From assembly GCA_018340375.1 (NCBI GenBank), contig JAFFJZ010000007.1, forward strand, positions 4,774,001 through 4,838,000: 64,000 nucleotides of DNA, written 5' to 3'. Below are positions 10,993 to 22,034 of the stretch, one piece after another; position 1 is the stretch's first letter; every line of letters begins with the position of its first letter. The position numbers were made by a program, and so were the translations under genes. This stretch comes from Gonatopus flavifemur. Lineage: Eukaryota > Arthropoda > Insecta > Hymenoptera > Dryinidae. The notes under the pieces are model-generated. The model was not told the origin of the DNA. It did no database searches and worked only from the letters and a program-made list of their open reading frames with translations.

Positions 10993-11457
10993 TATAATCC
11001 AGTCTTCAATCTCACAATATGGAAATTATTCCCGATTTTTTATTGATTCTATGTATGATTCGGGTGTTGAATCTTTCACAAATAAGAAAAAACACCAAAT
11101 CATGTTGAAAGATTCCTTATTCATGAAGCAATTTTGCTACTACCATTTTTTGGGAAAACATCTTACAATTATTTCTTTCTAGTGGGCGAATACACTGTCA
11201 GAAATGTTTGTAAATTTCACAACCAATAATGTATATTTCCACATCGAGTTTAATAACCTTATACACATCTAACTCTACTACATCGATAGAAAACACAATA
11301 GACATTCAGATATTAAAATTCAATGTACAAATTTTTAAGAAAAAAACTTCAAAATCCGGTACATGAAATTTAACACAAATAATTCCAACAGCATGGTAGC
11401 GAACGAAAAAAATTCTCTGACTTTTCCAGGTTTTCCAGGTCTGGTAGACACCCTGTA

Positions 11458-11635
11458 ATTCCTGCTACTAGTGTTCCCGTTGAACGTTTGTTATCTGAAG
11501 CTGGTTTGGTAATAAGGAAACATCGGAATCGGTTGAGTCATAAACATCCTGGAAGTTTGCTATGTTTGAATTCATGGTTTCAATGTAGTTTGTCACCAGT
11601 GATGGCAGCAGAAGCTTTGAAAGAACTATCTTGAT
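11458..11635 (+). pseudogene. hAT transposase C-terminal dimerisation domain (downstream half)
   Basis: One open frame reads PATSVPVERLLSEAGLVIRK, then RNRLS, LLCLNSWF and a terminal stop at 11633-11635. This is the conserved hAT C-terminal dimerisation domain (usual form PATSVPSERLFSxAG...NRLS). It resumes exactly where the upstream half at 987-1340 breaks off (after FLNI). This half keeps an open frame. The pair is one gene broken by a 10.1 kb insertion. Confidence 0.88.
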
Positions 11636-11984
11636 GTATAATTATATTGAAAATATTTTATTATGATCTGGTATCAAATTATGATAATAATAACTTAAAT
11701 CATTCAAATAAATTTCTTCGATCATTTTTTTTGATCATAAGACATTTATAATATTTGATTTCGTTCAATGCTTTTCATATTGGGGTGAATCCCTTGGGAG
11801 AATTGATTGAATGAATGAATGAATAAATATATGAAAAATTTCTTAAGAGAAGATTTCTTTCTCTCAGAGACAATTGACAAATCAATTTCTCCCGTACTGG
11901 AATCAATCTGAAAATTTTCTAATGAAGTTTATGTCCCCTGGTTACAGTATCGAACGTTCCTAGGAGTCATTGCAGTTCGCCGTT
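11636..11984. other. AT-rich interval with no gene
   Basis: Downstream of the hAT stop, with a short GAATGAAT run near 11810. No coding or repeat structure was identified. Confidence 0.4.
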
Positions 11985-12498
11985 TCATTTATTTCATAGC
12001 GTGGCGTTGTGAACAAAACACTACCGAATCTTGTTCGTACGCGTTCACGTGTCACTCGACATGGTTATTCTCGATCATTCTCCTTGGTCAAACACACCAA
12101 CAATATTGATAGAACATCAAGTTGAAAACCTAAAACGTTTTATCCTATACGAGTGCTGGAATTGTGTAAAAGAAAATTGGGATTTAAGCATATCATCGGA
12201 AAATTTTGTCGGTCACAGTACCAGTGTTCCCAAGAGTCTGTGCGGTTTGTTGTTCATAGCGTGGCATTGCAAACAAAACACTACCGAATCTTGTTCGCGC
12301 GCGTTGACGTGTTACTCGGCGTGGTTACTCTTCCTTAGTGAAACTTGCAGATGAAATTACGACAGCAAGTTGGAAATCTACAACGTTTTGTCGTATATGC
12401 GGGTGCTGAATCTGCGTGGAAGGAAATTGTGATGGATCCCTTAGTCAGCAACGTGTTAAAGGAATGGGGCCTGGAACATTTAGTGGATGATTCCAAAC
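11985..12498 (+). repeat. Tandem duplication of a promoter/first-exon segment
   Basis: About 11995-12200 and 12258-12430 are diverged direct copies sharing AGCGTGGCGTTGTGAACAAA / AGCGTGGCATTGCAAACAAA, ACTACCGAATCTTGTTCG, and a coding-like stretch (QVENLKRFILY versus QVGNLQRFVVY). The second copy leads into the better exon at 12351. The first keeps a similar frame but loses the rest of the exon. Confidence 0.6.
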
Positions 12499-13465
12499 GT
12501 GAGTTGTATTCTTTTATAATTATTCAATATTCTATAAAAAGTTATTACATCCTTGAATTCTCAAAAGTTGTTGGAAATGCAAAAACATAATTCATATATT
12601 ATTTGAACAGTAAAATTTTGATCACGATTCTTGAAGTTCTCCTTTTTCACCTTTCGTATATACTTTGATGATTTTGGAATTTTTTAATATGTTTGACTGT
12701 TCATGGAATGTACATTTTCCAACGGGTTTATTCATAAATTTTTCCAACAAACGTTCAACTCTTTCAGATATTCGTCTGAATATTTGTTTGTGTTCTAAAT
12801 ATATTATACATGTGATAGGTTATATTTGAGAGAGTTCATATTCAAATGGAGTTGTTGAAAAATCTGATGACCTTGAAATTCAAATTTACATTACAATATA
12901 CATTAAATACATTAGGAATTTCCTTCTTGTTAAATATGAATGATATTGATTTAGGACAACAAATCGATCGTGAAACATTCCTATCAATTCCAGCAGGAGG
13001 GCTAGGTTCAATAATTCCCATTCTAGGTTGACAATATCAATTCTCACGTGAGCGAGGAGAATATTTGAGAATAATGGATGTAAATTTGTGTGAAACATCT
13101 TATTTATTTTCTGTAGGAAAAATTTTATAACCAAAAGATATATATGCTATGGAAGGATGGTTAATATTTATAATTCAACTGTTTTAGCGTATGGGTGTTT
13201 TGGAGAAAAGCTTAAGAGACCGCACGAAAGGATTGCAAAAACACAGTAACACATCTCAACCCTTCATCATCGCGGTCGAAGATCCTGCTGAAAAGATAGA
13301 AGCTGTCTATGTGATTATTGAGAAAGTAAAGTACGAGTACCAAAACATCACCTCTGCTGTTGACTCGTGCTTCAAATCATTTTTTGCATCGGGTTTAAAA
13401 TATATATTTGATATATTTGAGACATTCGGAAAAAACGATCATATCCAAGCTTACACTGTGACACG

Positions 13466-15327
13466 CAGGGCCGGCTCGTCCATATAGGCAGTATAGGCGG
13501 CCGCCTGGGGCGGCAAGATTCAGGGGGCGGCAAAATTTGGAAACACAACAAAATCCTAGAAATCATGAGTAAGAACCATACTGAACATACACATACACAT
13601 AACACACAAAATACTTATTGGAAACATTCTCTGTCTTCCTAAGAATTCATGGTGGTTCAATTACTGGATAAGAATTACAATTTTCCTCTAAAAAAGAGAT
13701 TTTCCTCTGAAAAAAGTGTTTTACAAAAGTCTTTATGCATAAATTTCAGTACACATTTTACAAGAAATAAGTTATTTTTGAATTCAGTTTCAGAATGGCA
13801 TCAGAAAGATGACCTGGCGAATAATGATAATTAGGTGATGTATGCAAGACATCAAATGTCGATTGAGTGAGAACCTAGTTATCATCCGACAATAGTATTC
13901 AACATTGTCTCGCAGCAGTATTGGAAGCAGTATCCTAAACAGCACCGAAAACCAACGTATCAATGGTTTCACAGATTTTCGTTTTCAAAAGTCCGTTTTC
14001 CAAACGTTTCGAGAACATTAGTTTATCATGTTGGAATACACGTTTCGATGAGGTTTTCTTACGTATGCTATGGTACGTTCTCAGAATGTTGTCGAAACAT
14101 CATATGAAAACCAAGTGTTTCATTCTCAACCTGCACAAATGTGTATTCATGTAGGTATTCATGGTGAATCGTAAGCAGAAATTCATACCCCGTAAAAAAT
14201 TTCCCGTAGAAAACGATAAAATTTTGCCTATGGGTTTCAATGCGGTTCCTGAAACTGGAATTCCGATGCTGTATCGTGAATTATTTACGATAGAATTCTG
14301 TCGATTCTTATCGTATTCTATAGGATTTAAGAAAAATTTACGTTGTTCTAAAGTGAACTTCCCATAGACGAGGTGTTAATTATTTGGAGAATTATAACCT
14401 TTTTTTGCGAATAATTGATTTTTCTACTACAGGAATTTTACGATAGGACCAGGTACATTTCTCAAATCCTGTAGGATGCGATGAGAATCAATAGAATTCT
14501 ATCGTAAATGCACGATACAGCATGGGGATTCCAATTTTAGAAACCGTATTGAAACTCGTAAGAAAAATTTTATCGTCTTCTATGGGACATTTTTAGCAGA
14601 GTAGGACTTCGTGTTTCACTTATGAATATCCTGTTGAAAAATCCATGAAGTTGCATAATAAGAACATTTTTTTATGAACTGCAATAAGATACCATTCAAT
14701 TTTGAATCGCTTCATTGGAAATTTGTTTTTCCTCCATGCAAGATTCATAGGTTAACAAAAGACTATCGTATTGTCGGTGCATTCATCTTTTGTTTTATTG
14801 TGTGTCATAGTAATATTGTACGGAGAACCGACGTCTACTCAGTGTCGATCAGCAATTTTTCATTTGAACGAGTTTTCAAGTAAGGCAAGTTTTGATTATA
14901 ATGAATTTTGAAGTATATTATGTGCGTGCGAATTAGAATATAATGAAGCGTACCACCAAAAAAAGTCGAAAGTTTTCAAAACGTGTCAGTGGTGTGGATT
15001 TAAGTTTCAGAGAGTGCGTGTTTTAAAATTTGTGGAAACCTGCATTTTTTATGTTACGTAAGACGTTCGGCAAATATCATTTGTGTGTGCTGAGATATTT
15101 CTTCAGAATGTTTCTGAAACTTGAAAATATAGTACTTTATTCCTAATCTATACAAAATCTAATTCTTCTATTGTTCTATAGTTAACCAAATATCCTAATT
15201 TTCGTGTTCAATTGCGAATTTACGATGCGAATATACCATTCACTGTAATTGACAGGTTTTTTTACAGGGTAGTGGGCGGCGTCTTGGGATTTCGCCTAGG
15301 GCGGCAAAATACCTAGGGCCGGCCCTG
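13466..15327. mobile_element. Non-autonomous hAT-type element with perfect 8 bp TSD
   Basis: Starts CAGGGCCGGC and ends GCCGGCCCTG, flanked on both sides by GTGACACG (13458-13465 and 15328-15335). An 8 bp duplication and CAGGG termini fit the hAT superfamily. Subterminal GGGCGGCAA stretches occur at both ends. The interior (1862 bp total) has only short ORFs and contains a nested palindrome at about 14190-14602. It sits inside exon C of the SAM-like gene; removing it with one TSD copy restores an uninterrupted frame. Confidence 0.85.
14190..14602. repeat. Nested palindromic MITE (TAGCAG family, copy 1)
   Basis: The left arm (about 14190-14345) pairs with 14428-14602 through ACGATAGAATTCT-type words, TTTCTRAAAC and TCCCATAGAAGACGATAAAA. 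A second, diverged copy of the same palindrome lies at 17750-18025. The right end reads TTTTTAGCAG in both copies (ATTCTTAGCAG in the second). Confidence 0.65.
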
Positions 15328-15420
15328 GTGACACGATCTCATAGTGCGAGTCTAAAGTTGCATAGTCTTGAAAATATAATTCATTATGAAATGCCATATG
15401 TACCTTATCCTGATGTAAGT

Positions 15421-16009
15421 GATGACATTTACGTAATATGTAACTGATTTTGTATGTATGCGGTCTTTGCAAAGCATCCTATCACTATGACAAGTATGGA
15501 TTATTACATTTTTTTCCTATTTTCATGATTGTGTCGAAGTATATTTGAATAAAATACAATGAAACGAGAAGGATAAAATGTACTCATTTCAACTTTCTTT
15601 GGTGGGATTTTGAATTCACGTCAAGTAATGGCCAATGCACACAGATTTTTTTCAATGTTTTCGTAAAATGTGTCAGAAATAAAAACTTAAAATATGCTAT
15701 GATAGAATATATGCTTGGGATCACACTCTGGATATAAATTTCTATCCTGTAATGGTTGAGGAATATTGAACGACAAATTTTCTAAACCCTAACAATTTTT
15801 CAAATTCATCCAATAATATTTCAGAAAAACAACTGAATGAAAATTCATCAATATTAGGGTGCAATCCCAAGGACGTATTTTATCAACACATATTTCAAAT
15901 TTTCATTTCTTTCGCACTTCACGAACAAGGGATGAAATTTGAATGAAATAGTAATTATTTGAGTGGTATTTTTTCATTCATTAATTTCAGCGTAGCAAAT
16001 ATAGAGGAA
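15421..16009. other. AT-rich interval with no gene
   Basis: About 590 bp with no ORF, repeat or RNA feature that I can support. It may be intron sequence of the interrupted gene upstream. Confidence 0.35.
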
Positions 16010-16446
16010 CAGTTCGTTCAAATGAATGGATTAAGTCATTCTGACTAAAGAATTTGATTACCTTAACTGAATTTTTTTGATAGTAGCAAGTATAAAGCAT
16101 AGTGCATCCAAACAAAGTATTTTAGTTATTCTGACTAATTTTTTTTGGTAGTCACAAATAAAAAAGTGAAGTACAACTGACAATTTTTTTTAGTCAACGT
16201 AACAATAAGATATGAGAAATTTGAACCATCAAATTGTTTTACTACAACTTAAAAGTGTTGACTGAATGAATATAGTTGTAGCAACTATATGGACTTGGTT
16301 GAAGATTGAGTTCGCTCCATCATCTTTCCGAGTCTACATGAAAATATTTTTTTTAGTTGCTACAACTAAAAAATTCATTTAATGCGGTATTTCACTAAAA
16401 AATTTAGTGAAATTTGGATTGTGACAACTAAAAATTCTTCTCAGTG
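16010..16446. repeat. MITE-like block of TTTTTAGT / ACTAAAAA words
   Basis: Repeated short inverted words (AGTCATTCTGACTAA, TTTTAGTTGCTACAACTAAAA, TTTAGTGAAAT) fill the interval. The right end, AATTCTTCTCAGTGTA, matches the CACTGAGAA-type terminus seen elsewhere. The left terminus is not clear. Confidence 0.45.
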
Positions 16447-16954
16447 TAGCAAAAACACAGTTTGATGATTCTGAATGCTAGAACGACGGTACCAGTCAAA
16501 TTGCCTGTTGAACTTCTGTTCATATCTGATTGCCTTGATAGACGTAGAGTTTTGCCGTTCTCGAAAAGCTTGTGAATCAATCGGGATTACACTAGAGGTG
16601 ATATAAAATTCCGTCAGGCGTTTGAAATCTCGAGAAGTTCGTCGGGAGATAAAATCCGCCAGCGATGGTACTAGTGCTTCCTGACGATACAATTAAAACT
16701 CATTGGTTCGAAGGAAACATGGGTGTGTGATAAAAATAGAAGCGTCGACTAATGGCGGCTGATCTGGAAAGAATGGATTCTTTTTATGAGAAATGTATCA
16801 AGTTTCCATTGATTTTTATTCAATTTCGATCGAAATTCGATGAAAACTCTATGAAAAGAATCGAGTCTCCCAAAATTGTTCATCACTGGTGTTGACCAAC
16901 GTTGACATTCCTTCCAACGTTTACGTATAAAATTACATAATGTGCGAAAGATTT
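16447..16954. other. Interval with one unassigned minus-strand ORF
   Basis: An 83-codon minus-strand ORF (16441-16692) overlaps the MITE end and matches nothing I recognise. The remainder is non-coding in appearance. Confidence 0.3.
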
Positions 16955-16962
16955 ATTCTCTT

Positions 16963-17166
16963 ATTCCACCTTGCCGGCCCTCTTACAGGACCATACAACC
17001 CAATCCATCTGTCTTGGAATTAATTGTTTAAATATTCAGTAATATTTCTTTCATTATGGGCTGGACAGCCATCTTGTCGGAATATCATGTTTTCCCTGAT
17101 ATCCACTGGGACATCTCTCAACAACTCCGGCAACATTTGTGTTGAAACGTTATGATAATCATCTGC
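16963..17166 (-). pseudogene. DDE transposase remnant (Tc1/mariner-like), exon fragment
   Basis: On the minus strand, a polypyrimidine tract and CAG (17167-17169) precede an open frame. It contains MLPELLRDVPVDIRENMIFR followed by QDGCPAHN, an Asp-containing motif typical of the second catalytic strand in IS630/Tc1/mariner-type enzymes. An in-frame TAA follows YLNN, and in-frame remnants RWIG and GPVRGPAR continue beyond it. The expected SPDLTPLDFF-like segment is lost. The fragment is dead and its parent element is not identified. Confidence 0.65.
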
Positions 17167-17169
17167 CTG

Positions 17170-17749
17170 AAAAGGAAAAATTTATTGTTCTCATATTTCA
17201 CATTGTATGTTCAATCATCCGGTTATTTTTCGCTGCAGAAGCATGTTTGGAATAATAAACAATGCATCGTATCGTGAGATTTGTAAATTTGTTATCCTTT
17301 TTCGGCAAAAAATCAGGAACATAAATCGAAACAAAATTACTGCTTCTAAATCTAAAATATCAAAGTTTACTCCATTATTTGGATTTCACTTTGCTGTGTA
17401 CTCTATTCATATCGATTACTTGAATGTTCCATTCAACACACGATTGTTGATTTAAAATATGTTGCCGGAGTTTGAATCGTTCATTGAAACGAATTCATAA
17501 TCGAATTACGGAATATTCAGATTCAACTGCAGTTAGAGACCCAAAATCTTGCAGCACATTCTTTAAACGATGTCTTCACTTTCAACAAGTCAACATGAGG
17601 CAATAAATAACGATGCTTTATCATATTTTGTTGGTTAGAATTTTTGTTTTGTTTTCATAAACAATTCAAACTTCTACAACATACTTAAAATTGAAGATCG
17701 TGAATTCATCATTATATAATTTTCTTATATTGATCCAAAATTTCTGTTC
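17170..17749. other. AT-rich interval with no recognised gene
   Basis: Contains an unassigned 82-codon plus-strand ORF (17207-17455) without recognisable motif; otherwise featureless. Confidence 0.35.
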
Positions 17750-18025
17750 AAAATTTTCCATAGAAAACGATAGAATTTTTTCTATCAATTCCAATGTGGT
17801 TTCTGAAACGAGAATTCACAATGCTATATCGGGAACTTGCGATGGAATTCTATCGGTTTTACGATAGAACCAGATACATTTATCCCAAATTCTATAGAAT
17901 CATATAAGAACTAATGGAGTTCTATCGTCAATTCACGAGACAGCATCGCGAATTCCCGTTTCAGAAACCGCATTGATACCATTAGGGAAAATCTAATGTT
18001 TTCTATGGAAAATTCTTAGCAGGAA
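17750..18025. repeat. Palindromic MITE (TAGCAG family, copy 2)
   Basis: TTTTCCATAGAAAACGATAG at the left pairs with the TTTTCTATGGAAAATTC stretch at the right. Internal halves pair through ATTCTATCG/CGATAGAAC and TTTCTGAAACGAGAATTC/GAATTCCCGTTTCAGAAAC. It is similar to 14190-14602 but more complete. Confidence 0.7.
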
Positions 18026-18219
18026 TATATTCTCAATTGGATACCACTTTCACAATTGAAAAGTCAATCTTTCCATTCCCTCAGAACGGGAAGTCAATCG
18101 AAAAGAATTTAAGAAAATGGAAGGGGATTGAGAAAGGTTGATCTCATCGTCCTCTATTCCTAGGGATGAAAGCTTCTTCACAGCTTCCAAATTTCCAAAT
18201 TATTTCATTTCAATCTTTC

Positions 18220-19035
18220 ATGCAATGAGAGAAAAGCAAAGTTGAGGTTCGGTGGAGAGTAATATATCGATATCCACGTTCCAGAACATCGTATCACACC
18301 AAATTTTAGAAATCCAATTTTTTTCATGAATGATATAGACATCTGTTGTGCACCTGTTGACATTTCCTGAAAAAATTTCCAAAAGTGGAATACGAGGTAG
18401 AAGAACGTGGATATCGATATGTGATCGATAAATCTAAGTATTACTGAACTTTCAGTGATGTTCCATGGAATTTCAAAAAACATTACTGAAATTTTACTTT
18501 ACCTTACACTGTAAAAAATAATCTGAAATTTCATAAGCCAGATGAATATGAAAATTCTGAAACTTGGAATTGAAATCAAGTTCAATTATGGATTCATGAA
18601 ATTTACTGCAAAATGTATTCAAATCCATATAAAAATGCATGGAAAATCATAATTCTGTATGAGATATCATAAAATTTAATATGAAAAGTCAGAAAAGTTT
18701 TGAAAATAAATACAAAATTTGTATGTTAGTTGCTTCACATAAATTTATATGAAATTCAGGAAGCAATTGTTGACTCAGTGTTCTTGAATCGTTGGTATAT
18801 AATACAATAACCATGGCCATACTCGCTATGTGTCACCCAATTCCTCGTTTAGTAATTGAGTAATAAATACCGGATTCAGCCGTGAATATTGTATTATATA
18901 ATAATGATTGGAGAACACTGAGTAATATAAAGCAAAATTCCATTAATGTTTCATGAAACATCACTGAAAGTTCAATAATATTTAGATTCATCGAACAAGT
19001 ATGTCACTATCCATCGAATTTCCAAATCGCTCTTT
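18220..19035. repeat. Nested MITEs: outer palindrome broken by a CACTGTAAAAAA insert
   Basis: The outer arms pair: 18420-18475 (TTACTGAACTTTCAGTGATG) with 18935-18990 (CATCACTGAAAGTTCAATAA). The right end reads CTCTTTTCTCAGTGTA. Between them lie an insert beginning CACTGTAAAAAATAATC near 18508 and a further small palindrome (about 18778-18921) with ACTCAGTGTTCT and AGAACACTGAGT ends. At least three insertion events are stacked here. Confidence 0.6.
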
Positions 19036-19111
19036 TCTCAGTGTATGAACTGTAAAAAATTTTCTCAAAACACGACGTAAATTTTGGATAAAATCAGTAC
19101 CTGTTACTCCT

Positions 19112-19218
19112 TAGACATACAGCACAGACAGCACGGAGTTCCTCGGACGTTTTCAAAACGTTCAAAACACGTCCGGACGTTCTTAGAACGTTTCAAAAAC
19201 CTCCGAGTGCTGTTAGGG
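19112..19218. repeat. Small inverted repeat with GTGCTGTTAGGG end
   Basis: Contains paired AACGTTCTAAGAACG-type words around 19145-19195 and a right end GTGCTGTTAGGG, like the element at 6142-6240. The left end is diverged. Confidence 0.4.
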
Positions 19219-19661
19219 AAGAGCGTAAGATGAATGGGAGGAGTACTATCCTGCAGAAATTTCAGATAACTAATCAATTTTATATAAAAATGATGTAACA
19301 TTCATTATCTCAATGTAATTTTATCGAAATCTTATTGATTTCATCAACATACTATTTGTTTGTGTGAGAATCGATTGAAATCAAAGGAATCCCTTCCCCT
19401 ACTCATCTTTAAGAGAACGCCAAGGTCTTGATCCGAATTCGTTTTTTATTAAAATACCCGAAATTGAATTGATTAAAAAATCTGAAATTTCCGAGGATAA
19501 TTCTTCGAAACTTCATCTCGATTTGTATAAAGTTCGAATGTAAAATGTAGGAGAAAATGTTTTTCCTCCCCCCTAGCCAATGTTCTAGTCAAATCTGATG
19601 ATCTAATGGGACAGTGAGATTTGGTCAGATTCGATGAGATTCTCCAACCAAGGAAATTTTC
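19219..19661. other. Interval with no recognised gene
   Basis: About 440 bp, AT-rich. I see nothing in it that I can support. Confidence 0.35.
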
Positions 19662-19665
19662 TCAA

Positions 19666-22030
19666 CCCATTAAGTCCGGGAAATGCAGGATTTCAACTGT
19701 AATTTTAAACGTTGCAAATGATATATAAATCATTAAAAACTCATGGCAAAAATACCTTACCTACTATTTTCGAGGTTGCTCCTTCGGTTGCTGAGGTCAA
19801 AATTACCTTCAGATGGCGCTGGAATACCGATATGGCCGATTTAAAATGAGAAGTCGACAAAAGATTGGAGGATATTTGACTTGGTGATTTTTTCACGGGT
19901 TGAAAATGCACTCAAAATTATTCAAAACATCAACCAAGGGTGCACAAAATATCTCAACTTCACGATAGAATTTTCTCCCAGACTTGAAGGAGACCTAACC
20001 TCTCTCAATTTACCATATATTCACCAAAATAACTTGCAATTCTGAGAATTTAGAGAAAATTGACAGAACATATAATTTTATTCGTTCAGTATTCTTCAAG
20101 AGAAGTACCCGGAGGTTTTTGAGGTCGCTGACTACAAATCAAACATCAGATTTTCAAAATTCAAAATGACGGATCCAAGACGGCAGACGAAAAGTCAGAA
20201 AAAGCCTCGAAAATGGATGAGAATCGATATGCTTAGGTTTTTGAGGTTCCTGATTACGGATCCATTATCAGATTTTCAAAATTCAAGAGGGCGGACCTAA
20301 GATGGTGGATGAAAAGTCAAAAAAAGCCTCGAAGATGGATTGAAATCGATCCACCGAGGTTATTGAGGTTGCCGATTACGAATTCAGCATTAGATTTCCA
20401 GAATTCAAGATGGCGAACCCAAGATGGTGGACGAAAATTCGAGAAAACTCTCGGAGATGGATGAAAATCGGTATACTGAGGTTTCTGAGGTCACTGACAA
20501 CGAATCAAGCATCAGATTCTCAAAATTGAAAATGGTGGATCCAATATGGCGGACAAAAAGTAAAAAAAAGCCTTGAAAATGGATGAGAATCGGTATGCTG
20601 AGGTTTTTGAGGTCTCTGATTACGAATCCAGCACCGAATTTCCGAAATCAAGATGGCGGACGAAAATCCGAGAAAACTCTCAAAGATGGATGAAAATCGG
20701 TGTACTGGGGTTCTTGAGGTCACTGACAACGAATCCAGCATCAGATTCTCAAAATTGAGAATGGTGGATCCAATATGGCGGACAAAAAGTAAAAAAAAGC
20801 CTTGAAAATGGATGAGAATCGGTATGCTGAGGTTTTTGAGGTCTCTGATTACGAATCCAGCACCGAATTTCCGAAATCCAAGATGGCGGATTCAATATGG
20901 CATACTGAAATTCATAAAATGCTTCTAAATCACGAGAAAATGTGTATACGAGGAAATTTTTGGGGTCGCTGTGCAATTAGACTGGTGACACGTGATGAAA
21001 ATATTAGAAGTAGTATTGCTACGTAGTTTGACTTGGGAAACGTGCACATGGAATAATTAACGGACGGAAACAACCAATTTTCTTGCGGAAACTTCACGTA
21101 TAAACATTATTGCATGATTTTGAGTGATGTCATAAATTTTGGTATGCCATATTGAATCCGCCATCTTGAATTTTGAGAATCTGATGCTGGATTCGTTGTC
21201 AGTGACCTCAAAGACCCCTGTATACGGATTTTCATCCATCTCCGAGAGTTTTCTCGAATTTTCGTCCACCATCTTGGGTCCGCCATCTTGAATTCTGGAA
21301 ATCTAATGCTGAATTCGTAATCAGCGACCTCAATAACCTCGGTGGATCGATTTCAATCCATCTCCGAGGCTTTTTTTGACTTTTCATCCACCATCTTAGG
21401 TCCGCCGTCTTGAATTTTGAAAATCTGATAATGGATCCGTAATCAGGAATCTCAAAAACCTAAGCATATCGATTTTCATCCATTTTCGAGGCTTTTTCTG
21501 ACTTTTCGTCCGCCGTCTTGGATCCGTCATTTTGAATTTTGAAAATCTGATGTTTGATTTGTAGTCAGCGACCTCAAAAACCTCCGGGTACTTCTCTTGA
21601 AGAATACTGAACGAATAAAATTATATGTTCTGTCAATTTTCTCTAGATTCTCAGAATTGCAAGTTTTTTTGGTGAATATATGGTAAATTGAGAGAGGTTA
21701 GGTCTCCTTCAAGTCTGGGAGAAAATTCTATCGTGAAGTTGAGATATTTTGTGCACCCTTGGTTGATGTTTTGAATAATTTTGAGTGCATTTTCAACCCG
21801 TGAAAAAATCACCAAGTCAAATATCCTCCAATCTTTTGTCGACCTCTCATTTTAAATCGGCCATATCGGTATTCCAGCGCCATCTGAAGGTAATTTTGAC
21901 CTCAGCAACCGAAGGAGCAACCTCGAAAATAGTAGGTAAGGTATTTTTGCCATGAGTTTTTGATGATTTATATATCATTTGCAACGTTTAAAATTACAGT
22001 TGAAATCCTGCATTCCCCGGACTGAATGGG
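19666..22030. mobile_element. piggyBac-like TTAA palindrome, 2.37 kb
   Basis: The outer ~490 bp arms (19666-20160 and about 21540-22030) are near-identical inverted copies. Termini are CCCATTAAGTCCGGGAAATG and its complement (variant CATTCCCCGGACTGAATGGG). It is flanked by TCAA (19662-19665) and TTAA (22031-22034), again TTAA with one T-to-C change. The left half carries about seven ~120 bp tandem units (starts near 20113, 20233, 20357, 20478, 20599, 20706 and 20828). The right half has about four, inverted, so the left array expanded after the palindrome formed. Each unit contains an AAGATGGCGGAC-like word. No transposase. Confidence 0.78.
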
Positions 22031-22034
22031 TTAA

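Larger units (their letters stand above)
1344..11457. mobile_element. 10.1 kb compound insertion splitting the hAT gene
   Basis: Everything between the two hAT coding halves. The tetranucleotide ATTC occurs at both edges (1340-1343 and 11458-11461) and could be the target duplication. Near both ends lies a similar, same-orientation stretch resembling CTGACTTTTCCAGGTTTTCC (about 1372-1392 and 11417-11437), and the right end reads CTGGTAGACACCCTG. I cannot assign the outer element to a family. It carries, in order, a long-arm transposon, a LINE 3' tail, a TTAA palindrome, a two-copy repeat and a TA-flanked MITE, so it accumulated in several steps. Confidence 0.6.
12351..15414 (+). pseudogene. 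Three-exon SAM-like-domain gene interrupted by a transposon
   Basis: Inferred exons are A 12351-12498 (…LKEWGLEHLVDDSK, donor C|GTGAGT), B 12955-13079 (acceptor TTTAG, …QQIDRETFLSI…IIPILG, donor GAT|GTAAAT) and C 13188-13465 plus 15336-15414 (acceptor TTTTAG, donor GAT|GTAAGT). A to B joins in phase 1 and B to C in phase 0. WGLEHLV…IDRETFL…IIPILG resembles a SAM-like helical domain. Exon C carries FIIAVEDP and YVIIEKVKYEYQNITSAVD, similar to C-terminal segments I recall from uncharacterised insect proteins. An in-frame TGA lies at 13029-13031, and an hAT element sits inside exon C, so it is probably dead. The 5' and 3' ends are not established. No function is proposed. Confidence 0.5.

Noticed and set aside
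20100..20880. Regular repeats spaced ~120 bp, superficially like a CRISPR or satellite array
   Set aside because: The spacers are themselves repeats, the block is one half of a TTAA-flanked palindrome, and the host is eukaryotic.
20520..21272. Repeated similar ORFs of 61-75 codons
   Set aside because: Produced by translating the tandem units; no independent coding support.
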